64,000 nucleotides of DNA from Solidesulfovibrio carbinoliphilus subsp. oakridgensis (GTDB taxonomy: Bacteria; Desulfobacterota; Desulfovibrionia; Desulfovibrionales; Desulfovibrionaceae). A model generated the notes under the pieces. That model searched no databases. It was not told the origin of the DNA and was given only the letters and a program-made list of their open reading frames with translations. Every line of letters starts with the position of its first letter. Position 1 is the first letter of the stretch. The stretch is taken from contig NZ_CM001368.1 of assembly GCF_000177215.2 (NCBI RefSeq), positions 1,054,001 to 1,118,000 of the forward strand, read 5' to 3'. Shown here in pieces: positions 8,885 through 17,416 of the stretch. The translations under genes were made by a program, and so were the position numbers.

Positions 8885-10426
8885 ATGCCAACCGCTCCGC
8901 TTCCGGTTTTTTTCGACCCCGCCCAGGCCGTCCCCTCTTCCCTGGCCGCCTGGCGGCAGGCCTTTGCCGCCCTGCCGCCGGCCTGCTCCCGGCCTGTGGA
9001 ACTGTGGTTCGACCGGGGGGAACTGCCGCCCCTGGTCGAGGCCGTGCGCATCCCGGACCTTGCCGACGGGCGGGTGCGGCAACTGGCCGTCTTCTATCTG
9101 GCGGCGCTCATCAATAACGTCCTGTGCACCCGGGGGGCGGGACGGGTGAGCGTGGTTGCCGACACGATCGAGGCGGGGCGCGAGTTGACCTTCGCCCTCG
9201 AACGCCTGCTTTTGGGGCGTATCGACTCTTTTTCCAACATGTCCCTGGCTTTCCTCTACGGGCTCATCCGCCGGATCTTCGGCACGGACTTCGCCCTGGA
9301 CGCCGACCGGGATCGCGCCCAGGCCCTGCGGGACCGGCTGCGGTCGCAGGCATCCGAACCGCGCCTCCAGGCCGCTCCGCCGGGCCCCTGCGCCCCTGCC
9401 CGACCGGGCACAGTCCTGGCCATCAATGTCGGCCAGCACCTGACGAGCCTGGCTCTGGTCCGCTTCGACGCCGCCGGCGGCCACGAGGTCGCCGAACTCG
9501 TGCGCCGCGATACCTGGCCGGCCGGCGGCCGGCAGTGCCTGCCTGCCGCCTGGGACGGAATCTTCGCCGAGGCCCGCGCCGTTGCCGCGGCATCGGGCCG
9601 GCCCGTCGACGCCGTGGGGGTGAGCATCGCGGCCACGACCCTGGCCGGCGTCGTCCGCCCGGTGCCGGAGTTCGGGCTCTTCGCCGATTGCCCGCCCGAG
9701 GAGATCGACACCGCAAACGTCCTGCTCCGGCAGGCCTGCGGCCGGGCTTTCCCCGGCCTGCCCCTGGCCGTGGTCAACGACGGCGAGGCCCAGGCCCGTT
9801 TCGCCTTCCACCACAGCCATCCCCTGGCGACAGGAGCGGCCTTGCCCGGCGACATGCTCTCGCTTCGCCTCGGAGCCTGCCCGGCCGTCCACTGCCTGGA
9901 CGCCCGGGGGCGGCCGGTGGAGGGCCTCCACGAATACGGCTGGCTGGTCACGCGCTACGCGCCAAGCAAAGCGACCGGGAGCCTTTTTTCGACCATCCGC
10001 CTCTACCTCTCCCACTACGGCGTGGCCGCTGCGGCCCATGATCTCGGGCTCCTGGAACACTACCGGCTCCCCATCGAAGCCGCGATTCCGTTTTTCCACG
10101 ACGCCCTGGTCCGAAACGACAACCCGGCCGGGCTCGACGCGGCCCGGGTTTACGCCCTGCTCGGGGCCCACCTGGGCATGCTGGCCCATGAGCTCGACCG
10201 CAGCCGCCCCCTGGCCGCCATCCGCCTCCTCGGCTCGACGGCCAACAAGATCGACGCCGCGGCCTTTGCCGCCATGCAACGCGGCTTCTCCGGCTTCGCG
10301 GACCGGCACGGCCTGCCCCTAGGCGCCATCCGCCTGGACCTCCTGGAGGACGCCTCCTCCATCGCCGGCCTGGTCGGCGCGGCCCAGGCCGTTCTGTCCC
10401 AGGCCCCGGCCGAGGCCACGGCCTGA
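8885..10426 (+). CDS. Uncharacterised ASKHA/ROK-like protein
   Basis: The 513-residue protein has an N-terminal helical region (1-165) and a C-terminal part with the outline of the actin/hexokinase (ASKHA) fold seen in ROK kinases. The VLAINVGQHLTSLALV strand pair stands at the phosphate-1 position, VGVSIAATTLAG at the second, AVVNDGEAQARFA at the catalytic ND motif, and IRLLGSTANKI near the end. The usual D-x-G-G-T phosphate loop reads N-V-G-Q-H, so normal sugar phosphorylation is doubtful; it may bind nucleotide without turnover or act in regulation. No operon partner or substrate clue is present. Confidence 0.6.
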   Translation: MPTAPLPVFFDPAQAVPSSLAAWRQAFAALPPACSRPVELWFDRGELPPLVEAVRIPDLADGRVRQLAVFYLAALINNVLCTRGAGRVSVVADTIEAGRELTFALERLLLGRIDSFSNMSLAFLYGLIRRIFGTDFALDADRDRAQALRDRLRSQASEPRLQAAPPGPCAPARPGTVLAINVGQHLTSLALVRFDAAGGHEVAELVRRDTWPAGGRQCLPAAWDGIFAEARAVAAASGRPVDAVGVSIAATTLAGVVRPVPEFGLFADCPPEEIDTANVLLRQACGRAFPGLPLAVVNDGEAQARFAFHHSHPLATGAALPGDMLSLRLGACPAVHCLDARGRPVEGLHEYGWLVTRYAPSKATGSLFSTIRLYLSHYGVAAAAHDLGLLEHYRLPIEAAIPFFHDALVRNDNPAGLDAARVYALLGAHLGMLAHELDRSRPLAAIRLLGSTANKIDAAAFAAMQRGFSGFADRHGLPLGAIRLDLLEDASSIAGLVGAAQAVLSQAPAEATA

Positions 10427-10549
10427 CCGGGCCGGACGGGGTCTACTTGCCCCGCACCGGCCGGCCGCCCCTTTTGACACGATCCCGCCTTTGTGCTTAT
10501 CTCTACCGCTCTTTTTCGCGAAACTCGCATGCGCTTTGGAGGCGTTTTT

Positions 10550-11215
10550 ATGACTGATTTCACTTCGCCGCAGTCGGGCCGCAATTCCGCCAACGACGTC
10601 CCGACCCTGCTGCGGCTTCCGGTGCAATACTGGAAGCAGAGCCTGGCCGGGATTCTCGTGGTCCTGGCCGCGGCCGGAGGCTATGCCCTCTACGGCGTGT
10701 ACCAGAAAGGCCAGGTCGAAAAGGCCGAGAACGAGCTCGGGACCATCGTCACCACCAAGGCCGGGGCCGAGCGTCTGGCCGCCCTGGAGGGCCTGGCCAG
10801 GACCGCGCCGGCCGGCGCCAAGGACGGCATCCACCTGGAGATGGCCAAGACCGCCCAGGAGCTCGGTGATTTCGCCAAGGCGGCCGCCGCCTGGGAAGCC
10901 GTTTCCAAGAGCGCTCCGGCCGGCATGAAGACCGTGGCCGGCCTCGGGTATGCCACGGCCCTGTCCAAGTCCGGCCAGGACGCCAAGGCCGTGGAAGTGC
11001 TCGAAGGCCTGGCCGTGTCCGCGCCCAAGGCCTTCACCATGACCGTGGACCGCCAGCTCGCCACCACGGCCGAGGCCGCCGGCCAGTGGCAGAAAGCCCT
11101 GGCCGCCTACGAGCGGATGAAGACCGGCGGCAACGTGCAAAACGCCGGCTTCATCGACGCCCGGATCGCCGACATGAAAGCCAAGGCCGCGGCCGGCGCC
11201 AAGACCAACGGCTAG
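10550..11215 (+). CDS. Membrane-anchored TPR protein (YfgM-like)
   Basis: The 221-residue product has a cytoplasmic N-terminus, one transmembrane helix (about residues 29-50, SLAGILVVLAAAGGYALYGVY) and then a helical tetratricopeptide-like domain rich in alanine and lysine. This layout resembles YfgM, an envelope chaperone adaptor attached to the Sec translocon, but similar anchored TPR proteins are common. I chose the ATG at 10550 because TTTGGAGG precedes it; an earlier in-frame ATG at 10493 lacks such a site. It stands alone, with a strong hairpin following it. Confidence 0.65.
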   Translation: MTDFTSPQSGRNSANDVPTLLRLPVQYWKQSLAGILVVLAAAGGYALYGVYQKGQVEKAENELGTIVTTKAGAERLAALEGLARTAPAGAKDGIHLEMAKTAQELGDFAKAAAAWEAVSKSAPAGMKTVAGLGYATALSKSGQDAKAVEVLEGLAVSAPKAFTMTVDRQLATTAEAAGQWQKALAAYERMKTGGNVQNAGFIDARIADMKAKAAAGAKTNG

Positions 11216-11297
11216 GCTGCGTCCCGCCGCCGGGACAGGACGCGCTGTCCGAACGGACGGGACCAAAGCCCGGTCCGGCCAGCCATTGACGCACCCG

Positions 11298-11331
11298 CCC
11301 GGCGCGTCCGGGATCTTCCGGACGCGCCGGG
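11298..11331. terminator. 14-bp perfect hairpin between the TPR gene and iorA
   Basis: CCCGGCGCGTCCGG and its exact complement flank the 6-base loop GATCTT. It lies downstream of the TPR gene and would isolate the iorA operon. No clear U-run follows. Confidence 0.5.
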
Positions 11332-11344
11332 AAACCCTGACGCC

Positions 11345-11360
11345 GACGCCGATCGGCGTC
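11345..11360. promoter_or_regulatory. 16-bp perfect palindrome upstream of iorA
   Basis: GACGCCGATCGGCGTC is self-complementary and ends 23 bases before the iorA start codon. It could be an operator for the regulator encoded in the same operon; this is inference from position and symmetry. Confidence 0.35.
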
Positions 11361-11383
11361 CATCCTTTTGCCGGAGGTTTTTC

Positions 11384-13225
11384 GTGGGCAAGGAGCTTTT
11401 GACCGCAACGGCCGGCGAGACCCTGCTCTTGCTTGGCAACGAGGCCATCGCCCGGGGGGCCCTGGAGGGCGGGGTCCGGTTCGTGACCTGCTATCCCGGC
11501 ACGCCTTCCTCCGAAGTGCCGGACACCTTTTTCCGCCTGTCCGAAGGCGCACCCTATTATTTCGAATACTCGGTCAACGAGAAGGTCGCCCTGGAAGTGG
11601 GCGGCGGCGCGGCCCTGGCCGGGCTGCCGACCCTTGTGACCATGAAGCACGTGGGCGTCAACGTCGCGGCCGATCCGCTCATGACCCTGGCCTACGTCTC
11701 GGCCCCGGGCGGCCTGGTCCTCCTTTCGGCCGACGATCCGGGCTGCCATTCCTCGCAAAACGAGCAGGACAACCGCATCTACGCCCGCCTGGGCGGGCTT
11801 CCCTGTTTCGAGCCGGCCACGGCCCAGGAGTGCAAGGACATGGCCCGGGACGCCCTGGCCCTGTCGCGGCGCCTGGAAACCCCGGTCCTTTTGCGCACCA
11901 CCACCCGGGTCAACCACGTGCGCGGCCCCGTGACCGTGGGCGCGATGCCGCAGACAATCGAGGAAAAGCCCTTCGTCAAGGACCCGGCCCGGTTCGTGCC
12001 CCTGCCGGCCTCGGCCCGGGTCATGCACCCGAGGCTGCTCAAGGTCCTTGAAGCGGCACGGGCCGAAGCCGAGGCCTCGCCCTACAACACGGAGACCGGC
12101 GCCGGAGACGTGGGCTTTATAAGCTCCGGCGTGGCCCGCAACTACCTGGCCGACGTGCTGGAGGAAGACGGCCTCACCGGCACGGTCCGGGTCCTCGAGC
12201 TCGGTCTCACCTATCCCCTGCCGGAAGGCCGCATCGCCGCCTTCCTGGCCAAGTGCCGCACGGTGGTCATTGTCGAGGAACTCGAACCCGTCCTTGAGAC
12301 CGAAATCCGGGCACTGGCCCAGAAGCGCGGCATCGCGGTCGTCATCCTCGGCAAGGGCGAGCATCTGCCCCGCAACGGCGAGTTCTCCACCGCCAACGTC
12401 CGCCTGGCCGTCCACGCGGTCCTTGGCCGGGAGACCGCCGAGGCCGACACCCTGTCCGTGCCCGCCGATCTGCCGAAGCGGCCGCCGAACCTCTGCGCCG
12501 GCTGCCCCCACCGGGCCGCCTACTACGCCGTGCGCGAGGTCTACGGCGACACGGCCGTCTATTCCTCGGACATCGGCTGCTACACCCTGGGCTTTCTGCC
12601 GCCGTTTCGGGCCGCCGACTTTCTTCTGTGCATGGGCTCGTCGATTTCGACCGGGGCCGGCTTCGCCCGGGCCTCGGGCAAGCCGGTGGTGGCCTTCATC
12701 GGCGACTCGACCTTCTTCCACTCCGGCATCACGGGCCTGGTCGACGCCGTGGCCTACAACCACGACATCCTGATCGTGATCCTGGACAACCGGACCACGG
12801 CCATGACCGGCCACCAACCCAACCCCGGCGTCGACACCACCATCTTCGGGGAAAACCCCAATCCGGTGGACCTCATGGCCCTTATCCGGGCCTGCGGCAT
12901 CGAGCCGGTCAAGGTCAATCCGCTGAACCACAAGGCCACCGTGGCGGCGCTTACGGCCTTTTCCGAACAGCATGGTCCCCGCGTGCTCGTGGCCGAATAC
13001 CCCTGCCCGATCCACGCCCGACGCATGGGCCAGGCCAAAAAGACCCTGCCCGCCCGGGTGGCCGGCGATCCCGAGGCCTGCCTGGCCGTGCGCGACAACC
13101 TGGCCTGCCCGGCCTTTGCCATGGTCGACGGCGCCTTTTCCATCAATGCCGAACAGTGCGACGGCTGCATGTACTGCGTGCAGCTCTCCGCCGACATCAA
13201 GCCCGGCAAAAAGGAGGCGAGATGA
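11384..13225 (+). CDS. iorA: Indolepyruvate:ferredoxin oxidoreductase alpha subunit
   Basis: The 613-residue subunit oxidatively decarboxylates aryl pyruvates (from aromatic amino acids) to aryl-acetyl-CoA with ferredoxin as acceptor. The N-terminal pyrimidine-binding domain (GNEAIARGALEGG, YPGTPSSE), the central part and the TPP-binding domain (IGDSTFFHSGI then LDNRTTAMTG) are all clear. The C-terminal ferredoxin domain is degenerate: CDGCMYC and the cysteine of ACPAF remain, while the first CxxCxxC and the last cysteine are gone, which leaves ligands for one [4Fe-4S] cluster. The GTG start follows a GGAGG site. Its stop overlaps the iorB start. Confidence 0.94.
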   Translation: MGKELLTATAGETLLLLGNEAIARGALEGGVRFVTCYPGTPSSEVPDTFFRLSEGAPYYFEYSVNEKVALEVGGGAALAGLPTLVTMKHVGVNVAADPLMTLAYVSAPGGLVLLSADDPGCHSSQNEQDNRIYARLGGLPCFEPATAQECKDMARDALALSRRLETPVLLRTTTRVNHVRGPVTVGAMPQTIEEKPFVKDPARFVPLPASARVMHPRLLKVLEAARAEAEASPYNTETGAGDVGFISSGVARNYLADVLEEDGLTGTVRVLELGLTYPLPEGRIAAFLAKCRTVVIVEELEPVLETEIRALAQKRGIAVVILGKGEHLPRNGEFSTANVRLAVHAVLGRETAEADTLSVPADLPKRPPNLCAGCPHRAAYYAVREVYGDTAVYSSDIGCYTLGFLPPFRAADFLLCMGSSISTGAGFARASGKPVVAFIGDSTFFHSGITGLVDAVAYNHDILIVILDNRTTAMTGHQPNPGVDTTIFGENPNPVDLMALIRACGIEPVKVNPLNHKATVAALTAFSEQHGPRVLVAEYPCPIHARRMGQAKKTLPARVAGDPEACLAVRDNLACPAFAMVDGAFSINAEQCDGCMYCVQLSADIKPGKKEAR

Positions 13226-13833
13226 ACCGCGCCCGCGTCTTTTTAACCGGCGTCGGCGGCCAGGGCACCCTGACCGCGACCACGCTCTTGGCCCGCACCG
13301 CCCTTGACGCCGGATTGCCCGTCACCTCCGGCGAGATCCACGGCATGGCCCAGCGCGGCGGCGTGGTCGAATCCACGATTCTCATCGGCGGCTACAGGAG
13401 TCCGGTCATTGCCCCCGGCGAAGCCGACGTGCTGCTCGGGTTCGAGCTGCTCGAAACCCTGCGCGCCCTGCCGATGCTCAGGCGCGGCGGCGTGGTCGTC
13501 GGCAACAGCGAACAGGTCCAGCCGGTCGGGGTGTGCCTCGGCCGGGAGTGCTATCCGCCGCTCGATCAGGTGCTGGAGACGGCCAAGGGCTTTGCCGGCC
13601 GGGTGGTCCTGGTGCCGTGCATCAGCCTGGCCGAGCGGGCCGGCACGGCCAAGGCCGCCAACACGGTGCTGATCGGCGCGGCCGCGGCAGCAGGCGCCCT
13701 GCCCTTTGACGTGGCCGCCCTGGCCCGGTCCGTGGAAAAATACCTGAAGCCCCAGCTCGTGGCCCTGAACGTCAAGGCCCTCGAACTCGGGGCCGAGGCC
13801 GCCCGGGCGGCCCAAACGGGGCAGGCGGCGTGA
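13222..13833 (+). CDS. iorB: Indolepyruvate:ferredoxin oxidoreductase beta subunit
   Basis: The 203-residue product is the gamma-domain-like partner of IorA and belongs to the pyruvate/ketoisovalerate oxidoreductase gamma family. TGVGGQGTLTAT near the N-terminus and the EIHGMAQRGG segment (about residues 38-47) are diagnostic. Together the two subunits complete the CoA-dependent oxidation of indolepyruvate and related aryl pyruvates. An ATGA overlap with iorA and a GTGA overlap with the regulator downstream show a tightly coupled three-gene operon. Confidence 0.94.
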   Translation: MNRARVFLTGVGGQGTLTATTLLARTALDAGLPVTSGEIHGMAQRGGVVESTILIGGYRSPVIAPGEADVLLGFELLETLRALPMLRRGGVVVGNSEQVQPVGVCLGRECYPPLDQVLETAKGFAGRVVLVPCISLAERAGTAKAANTVLIGAAAAAGALPFDVAALARSVEKYLKPQLVALNVKALELGAEAARAAQTGQAA

Positions 13834-15461
13834 TCGACGCCTTGACGACTTCCTTTGACAGTGCCGGCCCGGCCTTCTACGGAGCCCTCGCGCGCATCGT
13901 GGCCGCGACGGGCCCGGGCCGGGCCGTGCGGCGGGGCCTCGAGAACGCGCTGACGATCCTCGTCGACGTCCTCGGCTACCGCCGGGCCTGCCTGGAGCTC
14001 CACGACCTGCCCCAGCCGGGCGCGCGCATCATCCTGTCCCACGGCAAGGAGCGCGGCCTCGACCACCTCTTCGGCCCGGCCCCGCTCTCGACCGGCCAGG
14101 TGATCGGCTCCAGGCGGTCCATGATCCTCCAGGACGTCAAAGACCACCCGGACTTCATCGGCCGGCCTCCCCAGGAGTTGGCCACCCTGTCCTACATCTG
14201 CGTGCCCGTGACCGTGCCGGACCCGGACGGACAGGTGGAGGATTTCCAGCCCGCCTCGCCGTCCGGCGTGGTCGGAGCCCTGAGTGTGGACCTGCCCAAG
14301 GCTCCGATGGTCTTTCTGGAGGCCCACCGGGAATTTCTGGCCGTGGTCGGCGGCGTCATCGGCAACGCGGCCCTGCGCCTTCGCGACGAACTGGCCCGGT
14401 CCAGGCGTCGGCCCGTCCAGGCGGCCCAGTCGTCCCAGACGGCGCCGGCCGCCCCCGCTCCGGGCGAGGGGCAGGAGCTGCCCGCGGCCACGGCCGAGGT
14501 GGCCATGCCCGTGGCCGTGTCCAAAAGCATGCGGCTGGTCCTGCGCCAGATCGCCCAGGCCGCCGATTCCGACGCGCCGGTGCTCCTTCGGGGCGAGGAA
14601 GGCACGGGCAAGGAGGCACTGGCCCTTTTCCTCCACAGCCAAAGCGGCCGCCGGGGCCGGCCATACCTGCGCCTGGGCTGCGCCGATTTGCCCAAGGAAA
14701 CGGCACTGGAAGCCCTTTTCGGCGTGCAAAAGGGCGAGCAGTCCAAGGCCACCCGGTCCAAGCGCGGCATCTTCGAACTGGGGCAAGGCGGCGTCGTCTT
14801 TCTCGACGACATCGAGGAACTGTCCCTCGACGCCCAGGGGCAGGTGCTGCGGGTGATCCAGGAAGGGACCGTGCAGCGGATCGGCAGCGACAAGTCCGTG
14901 CCGGTCGAGGCCCGGGTGGTGGCCGCCACCACGGCTTCGCTTGAGGACGCCATGGCCCGGGGAGAATTTCTCGAAGACCTCTACTACGCCCTTGGCGTCT
15001 TTGCCCTCTTTGTGCCGCCGCTTCGCGACCGGGTGGGCGACATCCTGCCCCTGGCCGAACGGTTCCTGGAAGAGTATTCCCGGCGCACGGGCAAGAGCGT
15101 GCGCCGCATCTCCACCCCGGCCATCGATCTCTTAAACCAGTACCACTGGCCCGGAAACGTCCGGGAACTGGCCAACTGCATGGACCGGGCCGCCACCTTG
15201 TGCGACGAGGCCGTCATCCGCACCTACCACCTGCCGCCGACGCTGCAGACCGGCGAGTCCTCGGGCACGGAACCCTCCCTGTCCTTTGGCGAGGCCGTGG
15301 CCACTTTCGAGCAGGAGCTTCTGGTCGAAGCCCTCAAAAAGGCCCGGGGCAACATGTATCAGGCGGCCCGGGACCTGCGCGAGAGCTACCGGGTGGTCAA
15401 TTACAAGGTCAAGAAATACGGCATCGATCCCAAGCGCTTCACTCCCGGCCGACGCGGCTAA
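13830..15461 (+). CDS. GAF-AAA+-Fis regulator of the NtrC family lacking GAFTGA
   Basis: The 543-residue protein has a GAF-like sensor domain (about residues 15-190), a sigma54-activator-type AAA+ domain (225-450) and a Fis-type helix-turn-helix (about 495-540). Walker A (GEEGTGKE), Walker B (VVFLDDIEEL) and the WPGNVREL segment are present. The loop that contacts sigma54, normally GAFTGA, reads GEQSKA at residues 302-307, so classical sigma54 activation is not expected. Regulators without this loop, such as TyrR, act at sigma70 promoters. GTG start overlapping iorB indicates that it controls this operon, perhaps in response to aromatic compounds. Confidence 0.85.
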   Translation: MIDALTTSFDSAGPAFYGALARIVAATGPGRAVRRGLENALTILVDVLGYRRACLELHDLPQPGARIILSHGKERGLDHLFGPAPLSTGQVIGSRRSMILQDVKDHPDFIGRPPQELATLSYICVPVTVPDPDGQVEDFQPASPSGVVGALSVDLPKAPMVFLEAHREFLAVVGGVIGNAALRLRDELARSRRRPVQAAQSSQTAPAAPAPGEGQELPAATAEVAMPVAVSKSMRLVLRQIAQAADSDAPVLLRGEEGTGKEALALFLHSQSGRRGRPYLRLGCADLPKETALEALFGVQKGEQSKATRSKRGIFELGQGGVVFLDDIEELSLDAQGQVLRVIQEGTVQRIGSDKSVPVEARVVAATTASLEDAMARGEFLEDLYYALGVFALFVPPLRDRVGDILPLAERFLEEYSRRTGKSVRRISTPAIDLLNQYHWPGNVRELANCMDRAATLCDEAVIRTYHLPPTLQTGESSGTEPSLSFGEAVATFEQELLVEALKKARGNMYQAARDLRESYRVVNYKVKKYGIDPKRFTPGRRG

Positions 15462-15539
15462 ACGCCCGAAAAAACGGTTTACCCGAAGCCCCCGGCCGCG
15501 TAAAAGAAATCGCCAATACATCTCCCCATCGGAGGGTTC

Positions 15540-17273
15540 ATGGCCAGCCTTGCCAGCCACGACTATTACCGCGACGACATGACCCAAATGCCGGCGCTCC
15601 GCTCCATCGCCCAGACCCTGTGCCTGGACAAACGCGTGCGCAAGGTGACGGCCGCCGAGGCTTACGCGCTGGCCAAAAGCCAGCACGACGTCATGGACAC
15701 GGACCTGCCGATCTATCCGCCGGCCGCCCGGCGCCTGGGGCTGCCCGAAGGCGCCACCGTGCTCAACAACTGCCACGGCCGCATCGTCGGCCGCACGGCC
15801 AAGGCCCGGCGGTTTTACACCCGCATGGAACCGACCGAGCGGCGCAAGGTGGAGGCGGACCTGCGCGAGGCGGTCTACGCCCTCCAACGCCACCCGCTGA
15901 TCAAGGCCGAAGCCATCCTCGGCCTCGACCCGGACCTCATGATCAAGGCCACCATCGTGACCACCGAGGACGACGCGGTCAACGTCTTCAACTGGCTGGC
16001 CAATTTCACGCCGTACGAGGAACTGGCCGAGGCCTACGCAAAGAGCCCGCGCCTGCCCATTCCCGACATCCTGGTGGTCGGCTTCAACCACTGGAAGACC
16101 ACCGACCCCTACTACCACAACGAAGGCGGCTCCCAACTGGCCCTGGTCGACGAGGACGCCAACGTCATCTTCAACCTCGGCATGCGCTATTTCGGGGAAC
16201 GCAAGAAAGGCACCCTGACCCTGGCCTGGACGTCCGGCATGCGTCTTGGCATGGCCGCCTGCCACGGCGGCATCAAGGAAATCGATTTTTCCGGCTGCCA
16301 GGCAAAGCGCGACCGGGACATGGGCAAACGCTCCATCGCCTTTTTCGGGCTTTCGGGCACGGGCAAGTCCTCGCACACCAATTCCCATGACAACGGCGGC
16401 ACCCTGCCCGCCGGGTTCTCCAAGGTGGTGCTCCACGACGACGCCTTCCAGATCGACTGCGCGGGCAAGGTCTGCCGGGTCTGGGAGCCGACCTTGTTCG
16501 ACAAGACCGATTCCCGGCCGCTCGGCCATCCGGACTGGCGGTACATGATTTCAACCATGAACCTGGCCTTGACCGAATCGGACGGCCAGATCCTGCCGCT
16601 CGGCCAGGACGTGCGCAATCCCAACGGCCGGGCCCTCATCGACCGGGATCTCCTCGGCACCTACGTCAACCGCTGTTCCTTCCCGGACGTCATGGTCTGG
16701 CTCATGAAGGACACCTGCCTGCCGCCGGTGGTCCGCTTCGCCGACAAGCGGCTGGCCGTGGCCATGGGGGCGTCGCTGATGACCCGGCGCAACCTGGCCG
16801 AGAACGTCAGCGAGGACGAGCTCAAAAAACTGGTGTTCGAGCCCTTTGCCAACCCCTTCCGGGTCTATGAGCTCTGGAAGGACGTGGAGGCGTTTTTGAA
16901 CGTCTTCGAGGCCGGGGCCGTGGGCTACGCCTTCAACTCCGTGGGCTTCTGGAAGACGTCGGACCGCGAAGTGCGCAAGATTCCGCTCCAGACCTCGCTC
17001 ACCCTCCAGACCGCCCTGCTCCTGGAGCAACTCGAGTGGGAGGAGTGGGACCTCCTGCCCGGGGCCCAGCTGCCGAAGCGGGAAAGCGTGGAACGCCTCC
17101 TGCCCGGCTATGCCGAAACCTACGACCCGGCCGCGGTCGAAAACCACGACCGCTACCTCGAAACCCTGCGCGACCGGTTCCACCAGCGCCGGGTGTTTCT
17201 GCAGAATTCCGACCTGCACCACCAGCCGGAACTGCTGATGGGGCTGGTCAACGCGCTTATGATCCGGGCCTAG
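15540..17273 (+). CDS. pckA: ATP-dependent phosphoenolpyruvate carboxykinase-like protein
   Basis: The 577-residue protein carries the PckA kinase loop GLSGTGKSS (about residues 277-285), an aspartate pair in LHDDAFQID for Mg-ATP, and a YFGERKKGTL segment matching the K213 region with a histidine soon after (ACHGG). ATP-type PEP carboxykinase converts oxaloacetate and ATP to PEP and CO2. Several stretches depart from well-studied enzymes, including the N-terminal substrate part and the region after the aspartate pair, so this is a divergent branch whose substrate should be confirmed. GGAGG precedes the ATG. No pathway partner is adjacent. Confidence 0.75.
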   Translation: MASLASHDYYRDDMTQMPALRSIAQTLCLDKRVRKVTAAEAYALAKSQHDVMDTDLPIYPPAARRLGLPEGATVLNNCHGRIVGRTAKARRFYTRMEPTERRKVEADLREAVYALQRHPLIKAEAILGLDPDLMIKATIVTTEDDAVNVFNWLANFTPYEELAEAYAKSPRLPIPDILVVGFNHWKTTDPYYHNEGGSQLALVDEDANVIFNLGMRYFGERKKGTLTLAWTSGMRLGMAACHGGIKEIDFSGCQAKRDRDMGKRSIAFFGLSGTGKSSHTNSHDNGGTLPAGFSKVVLHDDAFQIDCAGKVCRVWEPTLFDKTDSRPLGHPDWRYMISTMNLALTESDGQILPLGQDVRNPNGRALIDRDLLGTYVNRCSFPDVMVWLMKDTCLPPVVRFADKRLAVAMGASLMTRRNLAENVSEDELKKLVFEPFANPFRVYELWKDVEAFLNVFEAGAVGYAFNSVGFWKTSDREVRKIPLQTSLTLQTALLLEQLEWEEWDLLPGAQLPKRESVERLLPGYAETYDPAAVENHDRYLETLRDRFHQRRVFLQNSDLHHQPELLMGLVNALMIRA

Positions 17274-17416
17274 CGGCATCCCATGTCCACGGAATCCGGC
17301 CCCGTCTTTCAGCCTGTCCGGGCGTCCTCGCGTCACGTCGGGAACCGCGCCGCGGCGTCCGTCCGCCGGCTGCCGGCCTGCCCGGCCGGCAGCCGGCGCC
17401 GGGAGGGCCGGCCGTC

